Origin: Pseudodesulfovibrio sp. JC047 | GTDB lineage: Bacteria > Desulfobacterota > Desulfovibrionia > Desulfovibrionales > Desulfovibrionaceae | Length of the DNA: 64,000 bases | Assembly: GCF_010468615.1 (NCBI RefSeq) | Contig: NZ_WUEH01000004.1 | Coordinates: 1-64,000, forward strand | Reading direction: 5' to 3' | Part shown: positions 1 through 7,723 of the stretch, piece after piece | Numbering within the stretch: the first letter of the stretch is position 1 | How the letters are laid out: the number at the start of each line of letters is the position of its first letter | Notes under the pieces: model-generated | Database searches by the model: none | Told to the model about the DNA's origin: nothing | The model's input: only the letters and a program-made list of their open reading frames with translations | Position numbers and translations under genes: made by a program

Positions 1-97
1 ACATTACTAATACGCCATAAGGCGAGGGTGAAGCCTGGCCTAATTAAAGAGAAAACAACGAAGAAAGGGAGCTCTTGACATGGTGCCGCATAAGAAA

Positions 98-123
98 AAG
101 GCCTCTGCATAAGCAAAGGCCTT
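98..123 (-). terminator. Probable terminator of the hao operon
   Basis: A short inverted repeat (AAGGCC ... GGCCTT) lies about 30 bp beyond the stop of the octaheme cytochrome gene. Read on the minus strand, the second arm runs into TTTTTC, as expected for a rho-independent terminator. The stem is only 6 bp, so the call is moderate. The rest of 1-152 shows no gene I can support. Confidence 0.5.
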
Positions 124-152
124 GATCCATCAATGAAGGTCGGCGCAGTGGC

Positions 153-1517
153 CTAGAGTGGTCCTGAATTCATCACGGTAGACAGGTCCTCGATCTTTCC
201 TGTTTTGATACGGTGGTTATAGATGTCTTCCATATCCTTATAGACCTGGAACACCTGGAAGAAACCATGCCAATGCGAATAGTCGGGACCATTCATGGCG
301 GTTCCCTGTCTGGCTCGACGGCCAGTGTGATGCCACAGATAGTACATCAACTCCTGAAATCCGTCTTTCCACGGGTCTTTCTTGAGCAACCCCTTGGCCT
401 TGAGATCCTTCTTCATGCTCACGGCCTTGTCCCAATACGCATTGTACAGAGAGACCGCGTTATCCAAAAGATCCCGCTGGTTATTGGTATGCATGGAACT
501 ATGACAGCTCTTGCACACCTTGCGCATGAGTTTGTCACCCTTTTCTCCATCACCGCGCTCGTTCTTGCGAAGCTCACTGCGAGGATGCATAAGATCCCAC
601 TTCAGCCGCTCGTTCACGTTATGCGTGGTGCTCAATTCACCGATACCGGCCATATGACAGACCGCACAGGTCGGTGCATCGTAATCGCCCGGTTCCCACG
701 TATCGGGAGCGGCCTCGAAGTTCCACTTTTCACCATGAGCGAGATACATCTGCCCATGTTTCGATTCGTGATAAATCTCAATATTGGGATGATCCGGGCC
801 AAGATGGCAGGATGCGCACGCCTCGGGTTTCCGAGCTTCGGACACCGAGAACTGATGGCGGGTATGACAGACCGTGCAGGTACCGATGGAGCCATCGGGA
901 TAGCGAGTTCCCACGCCACCCGGCCAGGTGTTGTTGATCGGTTTGTTATCCGCACCGAGTTCAACCTTGGTTCCGTGACACATCTGGCAGCCGGCAGCCC
1001 GGGAGGCCATGTTCGGTCCCGACCCCTTCTCAAGACCCAAAATCATGCCGCCCTCGTTGGTGTACATGAGCGTCTGAAACTTGGGGATATCCAACACTGG
1101 CCGTCCGGCAAGGTGCGCGTGTCCCGACTTCAGGAACTGCTCGACCTCACGGGGGTGACACTTGGAACACGTCTTTGAAGACACCATGGGCGACGTATAG
1201 ATATCCGTCCCTTTCAGGCCTTCACACTGGCTCGCCATGGGGGAATCCTTTTCAACGACATGACAGTCGTAGCAGGAAACCGTGGCGTGTCCCATCTTTC
1301 CATTTTTCCAATTTTCAATGATGCCAGGTGTCTCTTTCGAATGACACTCAATGCATTGTTTGGCCGCTTCGGTATATCCCCGATGGACCAACAATGTCTG
1401 CGTCTCCAACTCGATACCCTCTGTCTTTTGGGTCTGGCCTTGAGCCAAGCCCACAGCGGGTAGAAGAAGACTGAAAAGCCCGGCGATCAGGGCTGAAACA
1501 ACGTTTCTCTTCATCAT
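153..1517 (-). CDS. haoA: Octaheme cytochrome c, hydroxylamine oxidoreductase (HAO) family
   Basis: Predicted periplasmic octaheme cytochrome of 454 residues with an N-terminal signal peptide (hydrophobic segment ending in GLAQG). Eight CxxCH haem sites are visible: CIECH, CYDCH, CSKCH, CQMCH, CTVCH, CASCH, CAVCH and CKSCH. The C-terminal part carries the HAO-family segment [13 protein letters not shown]-family enzymes oxidise hydroxylamine in nitrifiers; in Campylobacter-type bacteria the epsilon-HAO version works with a NapC-type partner and reduces nitrite to ammonium. Here the gene follows a NapC/NrfH-like gene (33 bp gap) and is close to nap, so I infer reduction of nitrite or hydroxylamine. 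No nrfA was seen in the window. Two tandem ATGs (1517 and 1514) follow a GAGGAG motif; the second has better spacing. Whether the Tyr in GPDYSHWHG is the cross-linking Tyr of oxidising HAOs cannot be decided by eye. Confidence 0.85.
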   Translation of the reverse strand: MMKRNVVSALIAGLFSLLLPAVGLAQGQTQKTEGIELETQTLLVHRGYTEAAKQCIECHSKETPGIIENWKNGKMGHATVSCYDCHVVEKDSPMASQCEGLKGTDIYTSPMVSSKTCSKCHPREVEQFLKSGHAHLAGRPVLDIPKFQTLMYTNEGGMILGLEKGSGPNMASRAAGCQMCHGTKVELGADNKPINNTWPGGVGTRYPDGSIGTCTVCHTRHQFSVSEARKPEACASCHLGPDHPNIEIYHESKHGQMYLAHGEKWNFEAAPDTWEPGDYDAPTCAVCHMAGIGELSTTHNVNERLKWDLMHPRSELRKNERGDGEKGDKLMRKVCKSCHSSMHTNNQRDLLDNAVSLYNAYWDKAVSMKKDLKAKGLLKKDPWKDGFQELMYYLWHHTGRRARQGTAMNGPDYSHWHGFFQVFQVYKDMEDIYNHRIKTGKIEDLSTVMNSGPL

Positions 1518-1550
1518 CTCTCCTCGATTCCTCGTGCAATATGCACAGTA

Positions 1551-2102
1551 TTACTTGCCATAAAACGTCTTGATTTCCGTTATCATGTTTTTGTGGCCCA
1601 CATGCTCATGGCAATCCACACAGTGTTTATCCAACGTCCCCAACAGGTATTGCCTATGGGCCAAAATTCCGGAGGTCTTCATCCCCGTGGGTGTCAAATT
1701 CTGATGACACCGGCGACAGGCGTTGTCGTAGGTAAATTCCCGACGAGAACGGAGCCGTTCAATCCATGCATAATTTTCCGGATCGATGGTCATGTTCAGG
1801 AGTATGTCGCGAGTGCCGGTGTAAGCCTTGGCACTCACATACTCGACGAAATCACCATGTGGCAGATGGCAGTCAACACATTGAGCCACGACCCCTTTTT
1901 CATTGGCTCCACCATGTGGTGCATTTGTCCATGCGGTCCTGAAAGGCTGCATGACATGACACGTCACACAAAAGGAGTCGGTGTTCGTCACCTCGATCAT
2001 GAAGCCCGAGGCAAGCACACAGACCGCGGTCAGAAAAACTCCCACGAGTATTCCCGGCCACCAGCGTTTGCCCTTGAGGGACGGTTTGTTATGAGGATGC
2101 AT
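1551..2102 (-). CDS. haoC: Membrane-anchored tetraheme cytochrome c, NapC/NrfH family (HaoC/CycX-like)
   Basis: Membrane quinol dehydrogenase-type cytochrome of 183 residues. One N-terminal transmembrane anchor (about residues 15-35) is followed by four haem sites CVTCH, CVDCH, CRRCH and CVDCH, the layout of the NapC/NirT/NrfH family. It is the first gene of a two-gene minus-strand operon with the octaheme cytochrome, the same pairing as haoC/cycX-haoA in epsilonproteobacteria, so its likely job is passing electrons from menaquinol to the octaheme enzyme. A second, different NapC-type gene (10453-11037) serves the nap operon, so the two are probably not redundant. The exact physiological partner is inferred from gene order. 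Confidence 0.88.
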   Translation of the reverse strand: MHPHNKPSLKGKRWWPGILVGVFLTAVCVLASGFMIEVTNTDSFCVTCHVMQPFRTAWTNAPHGGANEKGVVAQCVDCHLPHGDFVEYVSAKAYTGTRDILLNMTIDPENYAWIERLRSRREFTYDNACRRCHQNLTPTGMKTSGILAHRQYLLGTLDKHCVDCHEHVGHKNMITEIKTFYGK

Positions 2103-2219
2103 CCATATATTCCTTCCTTACCGTTGCAGTGTGAATAGGACAGTCTTCAAACCACGCATTCGAGCCGACCTTCGCGCTCACAGGGTGGTTGCCCGACCCG
2201 AGAAACGCGAGTATGACCA

Positions 2220-2235
2220 AACAAATTCCATGCCA
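2220..2235 (-). promoter_or_regulatory. Sigma-54-like promoter element for haoCA
   Basis: On the minus strand the sequence reads TGGCATGGAATTTGTT. It fits the -24 box (TGGCA, GG then 10 nt) but has GT in place of the usual GC at -12. It lies about 118 bp upstream of haoC. A near-identical element (TGGCATGAACTTTGAA) lies upstream of napC, and an NtrC-type activator is encoded next door. The imperfect -12 box keeps this a candidate only. Confidence 0.42.
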
Positions 2236-2327
2236 CTCTTTCGGCACGAAGATTGAATCGAAATATCAGGTAGCACTGGACATTTTCAGAAAAACCGTTG
2301 GTTTTTCCAGTTTTTTGGTCCGCACAT

Positions 2328-2345
2328 TGTCATATATACATGACA
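2328..2345. promoter_or_regulatory. 18-bp palindrome, candidate enhancer/operator (copy 1)
   Basis: The sequence TGTCATATATACATGACA is an inverted repeat with 6-bp arms (TGTCAT/ATGACA) and a 6-bp AT-rich spacer. It lies about 93 bp upstream of the haoC sigma-54-like -24 box and 64 bp before the kinase start. The same arms and spacing recur at 11264-11281 and, degenerate, at 11223-11240 upstream of nap. I infer a binding site for the adjacent activator (4663-6018); a CRP/FNR-type regulator is an alternative. Confidence 0.6.
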
Positions 2346-2408
2346 CCATTCAGGTTGATCGGACGCTCTGTCAGACACAGCACACACTCGGTCCCTGCGG
2401 AGGAACTC

Positions 2409-4670
2409 ATGCACCACGACGATCAATATTCCTTAAAAAGAAGGCTGAGATGGCCCATCGGATTCGGCCTGCTCTGGTTTCTTTTTCTCTTCGCTTTGGC
2501 TGCATGGAGTGCGGAATCAGAACACCATCATTTTCTGAGCACTGCCGAACGCCGCGCCAAAACCTTGTTCGAACAGATGGTCCTGGTCCGCTCATGGAAC
2601 ACGGGCCGCGACGGTATTTTTGTCAAAAGCACACCGGATTCTCCTCCGAACCCGCACCTGAAACCGCAGGACCGAACACTGACAACGGACAACGGCACAC
2701 TCTATTCCCGCCTGAACCCGGCTTACATGACCCGCCAGCTCGGCGTTCTTTCAGAAAAACAGGGCAATGTGGTCTTCCACATCGCGGGTCTTGAACCCAT
2801 GAGCGCAACCAACACGCCCGACCCGTGGGAAAAGGAATGTCTCATCAGTTTCGAATGGGGCGGCGTGGAACGTTTCCAACTGGTGGATTCGCCATCGGGA
2901 AAGCTCTTCCGCTACATGGCTCCATTGAAAATCGAAAAGAAATGTCTGTACTGTCACCCAAAATCCGCAGGAAAGAAAAAGACACTCGGTGGCATATCCG
3001 TTTCCTTTCCGGCCGAAGCCCTGATCGCCGCGCGCAAGGATTCCGTGTCCCGAATTCACATCACGTTCACCCTGATCGGACTGGTTGGCCTGGCCGGAAT
3101 CATGGTTTCGACGTACCAGATTTTGCGAAAACGAGATGAAGCCCAACGGGCCAATGACGCCAAATCCATGTTCATTGCCAACATGAGCCACGACATGCGG
3201 ACCCCGCTCAACGGCATCATGGGCATGACTGAACTCGTTGAGAAACGAGGACTAAATACCGAGCAGCAACGACACATTCTCATGGTCCGCCAATCCGCAC
3301 GAAATCTCCTTGAAATTGTCAATGACATCACGGAATTCTCACGGCTGGAATCCGGTCATCTCGAACTGTCCGAATCCCCCTTCGACTTTCAAGCACTTTT
3401 GGATGAAACTCTCGAAATTTATACGTTCTCTGCCGAAGCAAAAGGCCTGACCCTGCACAACACCATCACGTCAACCGTCCCCCGAATCCTGATCGGCGAC
3501 GCCTTCCGCATCAAGCAGATCATCGGCAATCTGGTGGGCAATGCCATCAAATTCACCAAGGAAGGAACCATCTCCATTCTTGTCGAACAAAGTGCCGTAC
3601 CGCCCTTGGGCAAGAAAGACATCTGTCTGCAAATCAGCGTCAAAGACACGGGCGTCGGGATTCCGGAAAAAGAATTTCACCGCATATTCGACAGTTTCCG
3701 TCAAGTTGATGATTCCTACGCAAAACGCCATGTGGGAACGGGATTGGGGCTTGCTATCTGCAAACGGCTCATTCACATGATGGACGGTGACATCCGGGTC
3801 CACAGCCGTCTCGGGTATGGAACAACCTTCTCATTCACCATCCGATTGCGGGCAGGAGACGCGGATATCCCCACGATCACCCAAAAACCGTCATCCGACA
3901 CGATGGATACCGCCCGGCCCAAAAAGATCCTGTTGGTAGAAGATAACGAGTTGAATCAGTGCTTTTTCCTGAGCGTTCTTCGTGATGCCGGGCACACTGT
4001 GATCGGCGTATCCGAAAGCGAGGCCGCACACGAACAATTGAAACACAACGAGTTCGACCTAATTTTAATGGATATACAGATGCCCGGCATGGACGGGCTG
4101 GAAATCAGTCGCCGGATCAGAAATGGAGACTTCGGGTCCACCCCGGATATCCCCATCATCGCCATCACCGCATCCATTGGCCCTGACGTCGAAAAAAGTT
4201 GTCACAAAGCCGGAATGAATGGCTATCTGAAAAAACCAATTTCCAGCGCGGACCTGCTCCAGGCCGTCAACCCCCTTGCTGCGACAGCATCGGAGACCAC
4301 CATGAATACCCCGTCACCGCAGTCCACCAAGATTCTGGACCCACAGGCCGCACTCGCGAACCTGAACGGCAAGCACACCTTGTACGGCACGCTACTCCAG
4401 ACCTTTCTCGTGGATACTCCACAAAAAATCACCGCACTGGAACAGGCCGTTGCCACGGCAAATCACGCCGAGGTGCACCGCCTGTCTCACGCCATCAAGA
4501 ATTCGGCAGCACTGATCCAGGCCAACCAGCTTGCCGAGTTGGCCCTCGCTCTGGAGAAATTCGATCACGACACCGATGACGATATCGAGCCGTTGCTGAC
4601 CGCGCTCAAAACCACCTACGAACACACGGTTTCAGCGATCACTCTCAACCAGGAGGCACACCATGGGTAA
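2409..4670 (+). CDS. Hybrid sensor histidine kinase (haem-c-type sensor, HisKA-HATPase-REC-HPt)
   Basis: Membrane hybrid kinase of about 753 residues. Order seen: transmembrane helix at 16-34; periplasmic domain resembling the DUF3365/Tll0287 type with a CLYCH haem-c motif near 179-183; second helix about 216-238; HisKA with phosphoacceptor His about 261 ([11 protein letters not shown]); HATPase with DTGVGIP and GTGLGL boxes; receiver with Asp about 555 ([11 protein letters not shown]); and an HPt domain with His about 694 (SHAIKNSA). The start is taken at 2409 because GGAGG sits 6 nt upstream. The gene overlaps the NtrC-type activator by 8 bp, so the pair probably forms a phosphorelay. Divergence from haoCA and the shared palindromes suggest that it senses nitrogen oxides or redox state; the ligand is inferred. 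Confidence 0.85.
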   Translation: MHHDDQYSLKRRLRWPIGFGLLWFLFLFALAAWSAESEHHHFLSTAERRAKTLFEQMVLVRSWNTGRDGIFVKSTPDSPPNPHLKPQDRTLTTDNGTLYSRLNPAYMTRQLGVLSEKQGNVVFHIAGLEPMSATNTPDPWEKECLISFEWGGVERFQLVDSPSGKLFRYMAPLKIEKKCLYCHPKSAGKKKTLGGISVSFPAEALIAARKDSVSRIHITFTLIGLVGLAGIMVSTYQILRKRDEAQRANDAKSMFIANMSHDMRTPLNGIMGMTELVEKRGLNTEQQRHILMVRQSARNLLEIVNDITEFSRLESGHLELSESPFDFQALLDETLEIYTFSAEAKGLTLHNTITSTVPRILIGDAFRIKQIIGNLVGNAIKFTKEGTISILVEQSAVPPLGKKDICLQISVKDTGVGIPEKEFHRIFDSFRQVDDSYAKRHVGTGLGLAICKRLIHMMDGDIRVHSRLGYGTTFSFTIRLRAGDADIPTITQKPSSDTMDTARPKKILLVEDNELNQCFFLSVLRDAGHTVIGVSESEAAHEQLKHNEFDLILMDIQMPGMDGLEISRRIRNGDFGSTPDIPIIAITASIGPDVEKSCHKAGMNGYLKKPISSADLLQAVNPLAATASETTMNTPSPQSTKILDPQAALANLNGKHTLYGTLLQTFLVDTPQKITALEQAVATANHAEVHRLSHAIKNSAALIQANQLAELALALEKFDHDTDDDIEPLLTALKTTYEHTVSAITLNQEAHHG

Positions 4671-6018
4671 AATCCTTTTAGTCGATGACGAACCACTCCA
4701 ACATATTCTCTTTCAAGATGTTGCCGCCGATCAGCAGCACGAATTCGTCGGGGCCTTTACCTTGGAAGACGGAAAAACTCTTGCCCGGGAAACCGCGTTT
4801 GACATGGTGTTTCTCGACGTCATCCTGCCGGATGGCAACGGTATTGAAAACGTCCAGACCTTCAAGGCCTATCCCGGCAATCCCGAAGTGGTCATCATCA
4901 CCAGCAAGGGGGATATCTCCGGGGCTGCCAAAACACTTGAAGATGGCGGCGGAGCCTACCTGCTCAAGCCCCTGTCCGTTGACCGCATCGAACAATCCGT
5001 CAAGGAAACCTTCCGGTTCCGCAAAGACAACCACGCCCTCGGCGAAACCACGGTCTGCTGCACCAATATCCTTGGTGGCCCACGTATCGAAGCGTGCAAA
5101 AAGCAAACGGCCAAAGCGGCCCATTCCTCGGTGCCGGTCGTCATCTATGGCGAAACAGGCACCGGCAAGGAACTGTTTGCCCGTGCGGTCCACGACCACA
5201 GTCCTCGCGCCAAGGGACCATTCGTGGCACTGGACTGTGCGTCCATCTCACCGTCCCTGATCGCTTCTCTGCTGTTCGGCCATGTCCGGGGAGCCTTCAC
5301 TGGCGCAGACCGGGACCGTCAGGGCGTGGTAGCCATGGCCCACAACGGCACCCTCTTTCTCGATGAAATCGGCGAACTCCCTCTGGAACAACAAGCCTCG
5401 CTTCTGCGCATCCTCGAAACGCACCGGTTCAGGCCCGTCGGAGGACAGCACGAATTGGAAAGTGATTTCAGACTCGTCGCTGCAACCAATCGGAATCTTG
5501 AAGAAATGGTTCTTGAAGGGACATTTCGAAGCGACCTGCTGTATCGACTCCAAGGCGTGACGATCAACCTGCCGCCCCTCCGGGACCGCATTGAGGACAT
5601 CGAACTGCTTGTCGAGCACCGATTGCACGAATCTGAATACAACGACAAAACCGTGAGCAAGGAATTTCTCGCAACTCTCCAAAGCTATGACTGGCCCGGA
5701 AACGTGCGGGAACTCATTCATACCGTGGACAGTGCGCTTGCCGCAGCCTACGACAGCCCGGTGGTTTACGCGCGCCACCTGCCCATGCAAATCCGTATCA
5801 AGGCCGCCCAGGCCCATCTGGAAACACTCCCGGATCACCTGACACCGAACACCCCGTTTTTCCCAACGCTCAAGGAATACCGTCTGAAAACTGACCGGGA
5901 ATATGTCCAGAACCTGCTCAAACACACTGAAGGCAACGTCAAGAAAGCAGCGGAAATCGCCGGAATATCGCGCGGCTATCTCTATGAAATGATGAAAAAA
6001 TGTGGACTCCATCGATAA
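4663..6018 (+). CDS. NtrC-family sigma-54-dependent response regulator
   Basis: Activator of 451 residues: receiver domain (phosphorylated Asp about residue 52 in FLDVILPDG), AAA+ domain with Walker A GETGTGKE (about 163-170), the sigma-54 contact loop GAFTGA (about 210-215), Walker B FLDEIGELP, and a C-terminal Fis-type helix-turn-helix ending in KKAAEIAGISRGYLYEMMKK. All elements needed to drive sigma-54 transcription are present. It starts inside the last codons of the hybrid kinase (8-bp overlap), so they are cotranscribed. Probable targets are the haoCA and nap operons, both of which carry a shared palindrome 80-130 bp upstream of a sigma-54-like element. The target assignment is inference. 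Confidence 0.9.
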   Translation: MGKILLVDDEPLQHILFQDVAADQQHEFVGAFTLEDGKTLARETAFDMVFLDVILPDGNGIENVQTFKAYPGNPEVVIITSKGDISGAAKTLEDGGGAYLLKPLSVDRIEQSVKETFRFRKDNHALGETTVCCTNILGGPRIEACKKQTAKAAHSSVPVVIYGETGTGKELFARAVHDHSPRAKGPFVALDCASISPSLIASLLFGHVRGAFTGADRDRQGVVAMAHNGTLFLDEIGELPLEQQASLLRILETHRFRPVGGQHELESDFRLVAATNRNLEEMVLEGTFRSDLLYRLQGVTINLPPLRDRIEDIELLVEHRLHESEYNDKTVSKEFLATLQSYDWPGNVRELIHTVDSALAAAYDSPVVYARHLPMQIRIKAAQAHLETLPDHLTPNTPFFPTLKEYRLKTDREYVQNLLKHTEGNVKKAAEIAGISRGYLYEMMKKCGLHR

Positions 6019-6034
6019 CCGTCCGATCAGTATA

Positions 6035-6077
6035 AAAAGACAGGCCCGGTGCATGATGCGTCGGGCCTGTCTTTTTT
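6035..6077. terminator. Bidirectional terminator between the activator and napH
   Basis: A perfect 14-bp stem (AAAAGACAGGCCCG ... CGGGCCTGTCTTTT) with a 13-nt loop lies between two convergent genes. The A-rich and T-rich ends give a U tract on both strands, so it can end both the activator transcript and the nap transcript. Confidence 0.9.
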
Positions 6078-6097
6078 GAGGGAGGCTGAAAATCGAC

Positions 6098-6907
6098 TTA
6101 CTTTCTGGAACCAAAGCCCTGTGAAAGAGCACTCCCGAAATGGCTGCATTGCACCACGCAGTCACCGCAGTTGGTACATTCGGGATGAATTTTCCGTTCC
6201 CGGGGGTCCAACCCATACGGACAACTTTTCATGCACGGAGAAGGATTTTTCTCGGAACAGATACATTTGCTTGCGTCATATTTGACCCGGAATCGACGTG
6301 GCAAGACCAAGCCTGCGGCCTGAAGCAACAGGGATTGAGGACAACAATACCGGCACCAGAAATGTCCACCGCCAGCCATATCAAGGACCGATGCGGCGGG
6401 AAGCAGCCAGAAACCGGCTGGAATCGTGCCGGACAACCACAAGGTCTGCATGGTTCGCGTGTACCAGCCCGGAAGGGACAATTGATTGAGCATGGGTGGA
6501 AAGGCCATGGCTCCAAGTCCCACCACAACAATACCTACCACGACAGCCTTGAAAAGCCAGCCGCGTGAAAAACGGTTCCGTCTCTTGACGAACGGCAACT
6601 TTTGCATCAGGTCCGCAATCAAGCCATACGGACAAATCCATGAGCAAAAAACCGGTCCCATGATCACGGCAAGGGTCAAGGATAACAAAGCACCGATGGT
6701 CACGGTCCACGAGAGGCTCCAAGTGGAGAAAAAGACTTGCAGTGCCGCAAGGGGATCAGCAAATGGAATTCCAAATATTTCAAGGGACAACAGGTTACCT
6801 GTCACAATCCGAATATCAAATCCGTTGATCCATGGAATCGCGATAAAGGACAACGCAACAAGGCATTGACAGGCTCGGCGCACATGATTTCGATGGAGTT
6901 TCATCAC
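6098..6907 (-). CDS. napH: NapH-type membrane iron-sulfur protein
   Basis: Polytopic membrane protein of 269 residues with about four to five hydrophobic segments, two CxxxCP motifs typical of NapH/NosR (CSWICPYG and CRYCCPQS) and a C-terminal ferredoxin-like region with four-Cys clusters (CICSEKNPSPCMKSCPYG and CTNCGDCVVQC). NapH passes electrons from the quinol pool toward the periplasmic nitrate reductase together with NapG. Last gene of the nap operon; its start overlaps the napG stop by 4 bp, so translation is probably coupled. A terminator follows immediately. Confidence 0.88.
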   Translation of the reverse strand: MMKLHRNHVRRACQCLVALSFIAIPWINGFDIRIVTGNLLSLEIFGIPFADPLAALQVFFSTWSLSWTVTIGALLSLTLAVIMGPVFCSWICPYGLIADLMQKLPFVKRRNRFSRGWLFKAVVVGIVVVGLGAMAFPPMLNQLSLPGWYTRTMQTLWLSGTIPAGFWLLPAASVLDMAGGGHFWCRYCCPQSLLLQAAGLVLPRRFRVKYDASKCICSEKNPSPCMKSCPYGLDPRERKIHPECTNCGDCVVQCSHFGSALSQGFGSRK

Positions 6908-7392
6908 GCCTCGCTCCTGACTTTTTCATGAATCCGTTCCCGTGGAATCAGCGTAATGGCATGGCGGGGGCACACATAGGCGCACACGCCACAACCGACA
7001 CATTGATCGGTAATGACGGGCAGATAGCCGTTTTCAAGCACAATAGCCGTATTGCGCATGGGACATTTTTCAAAACAGGTCCGGCAAATGACCGCCCCCA
7101 GATAGGTAAAACACTGGTTCTTGTCCAAAAAGGCCGCGCCCATATCAGCGTCCTTTTGTTCGATTGCCGAGATGGCCCCAGTCGGACAGGCCGGGCCACA
7201 ATGCATACAAAGAAAACACGGGGCTTTTTCCGGATCGATATACGGGGTACCGGCGGTCATCGGATTGAGACCTTCCGTAATTTTCAAGGCGTCAAAACGG
7301 CACGCTTCAACGCACTTCCCGCAATGAATGCAATTTTGCAAAAACCGTTTCTTGTCACCCGCTCCCGGAGGAAGCAGTTGTGTGGAGGACAT
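6904..7392 (-). CDS. napG: NapG-like polyferredoxin
   Basis: Ferredoxin-type protein of 162 residues with four Cys clusters suited to [4Fe-4S] centres: CIHCGKCVEAC, CFLCMHCGPAC, CRTCFEKC and CVGCGVCAYVC. It sits between napD and napH as in the Desulfovibrio napCMADGH operon. Unlike enterobacterial NapG, it has no Tat (twin-Arg) leader in this start context, so it may stay on the cytoplasmic face, or work like NapF. Role inferred: electron transfer with NapH, or cofactor loading of NapA. It is separated from napD by 93 bp that contain a strong hairpin. Confidence 0.8.
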   Translation of the reverse strand: MSSTQLLPPGAGDKKRFLQNCIHCGKCVEACRFDALKITEGLNPMTAGTPYIDPEKAPCFLCMHCGPACPTGAISAIEQKDADMGAAFLDKNQCFTYLGAVICRTCFEKCPMRNTAIVLENGYLPVITDQCVGCGVCAYVCPRHAITLIPRERIHEKVRSEA

Positions 7393-7411
7393 GGCTCATA
7401 CCTTTTCCTGC

Positions 7412-7442
7412 GCCGGGTCCCGGTGTGACGTCGGGACCCGGC
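7412..7442 (-). other. Intercistronic hairpin between napD and napG
   Basis: A perfect 10-bp GC-rich stem (GCCGGGTCCC ... GGGACCCGGC) with an 11-nt loop lies in the 93-bp gap between napD and napG. No U run follows on the minus strand, so it is unlikely to be a strong terminator. It may protect the upstream napCMAD mRNA 3' end or reduce expression of napGH. Confidence 0.6.
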
Positions 7443-7485
7443 ATGGCAGGCTGTTCAGGAGGTTATACAGGATGGAGTGGCGACT

Positions 7486-7722
7486 CTAGTCCTGTTCGTC
7501 TTCAACGTTGACGTAGGTCGTATACACGGCAAGAACGCCGTCAGTTTTTTCCCATTTTTCCAAACGCTTCTCCAAGGTTTCGGACGGCATTTCGCCGACA
7601 ACGACGAGGTATTTTTCCTCATGCAGACCATAGACCTGCATGTCGTCAGTCGCCTCGACCTTGGCCCGGACTTCGTCGGTCTTGTCCTTCAGGGTATGCA
7701 GAATAATGCCGATGATCGCCAT
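7486..7722 (-). CDS. napD: NapD, chaperone for periplasmic nitrate reductase
   Basis: Small cytoplasmic protein of 78 residues, starting MAIIGIILHTL and containing the NapD-type pattern of an N-terminal beta strand, a VxGLHEEKYLVVV segment and acidic C-terminus. NapD binds the Tat signal of NapA and delays export until the Mo cofactor and Fe-S cluster are inserted. The start at 7722 is chosen because an AGGAAGG ribosome site precedes it and it begins 1 bp after the napA stop. Gene order A-D-G-H fits the family. Confidence 0.85.
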   Translation of the reverse strand: MAIIGIILHTLKDKTDEVRAKVEATDDMQVYGLHEEKYLVVVGEMPSETLEKRLEKWEKTDGVLAVYTTYVNVEDEQD

Positions 7723-7723
7723 G

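Larger units (their letters stand above)
2103..2408. other. Divergent intergenic region, haoC / hybrid kinase
   Basis: This stretch separates the minus-strand haoCA operon from the plus-strand kinase/activator operon. It holds a sigma-54-like element in minus orientation (2220-2235) and an 18-bp palindrome (2328-2345), both listed separately. Longer reading frames cross it, but the GGAGG ribosome site at 2398-2402 supports a kinase start at 2409. Confidence 0.7.

Noticed and set aside
2298-2408. Longer N-terminus for the hybrid kinase
   Set aside because: It would run through the palindrome and lacks a ribosome site; GGAGG is correctly placed for 2409.
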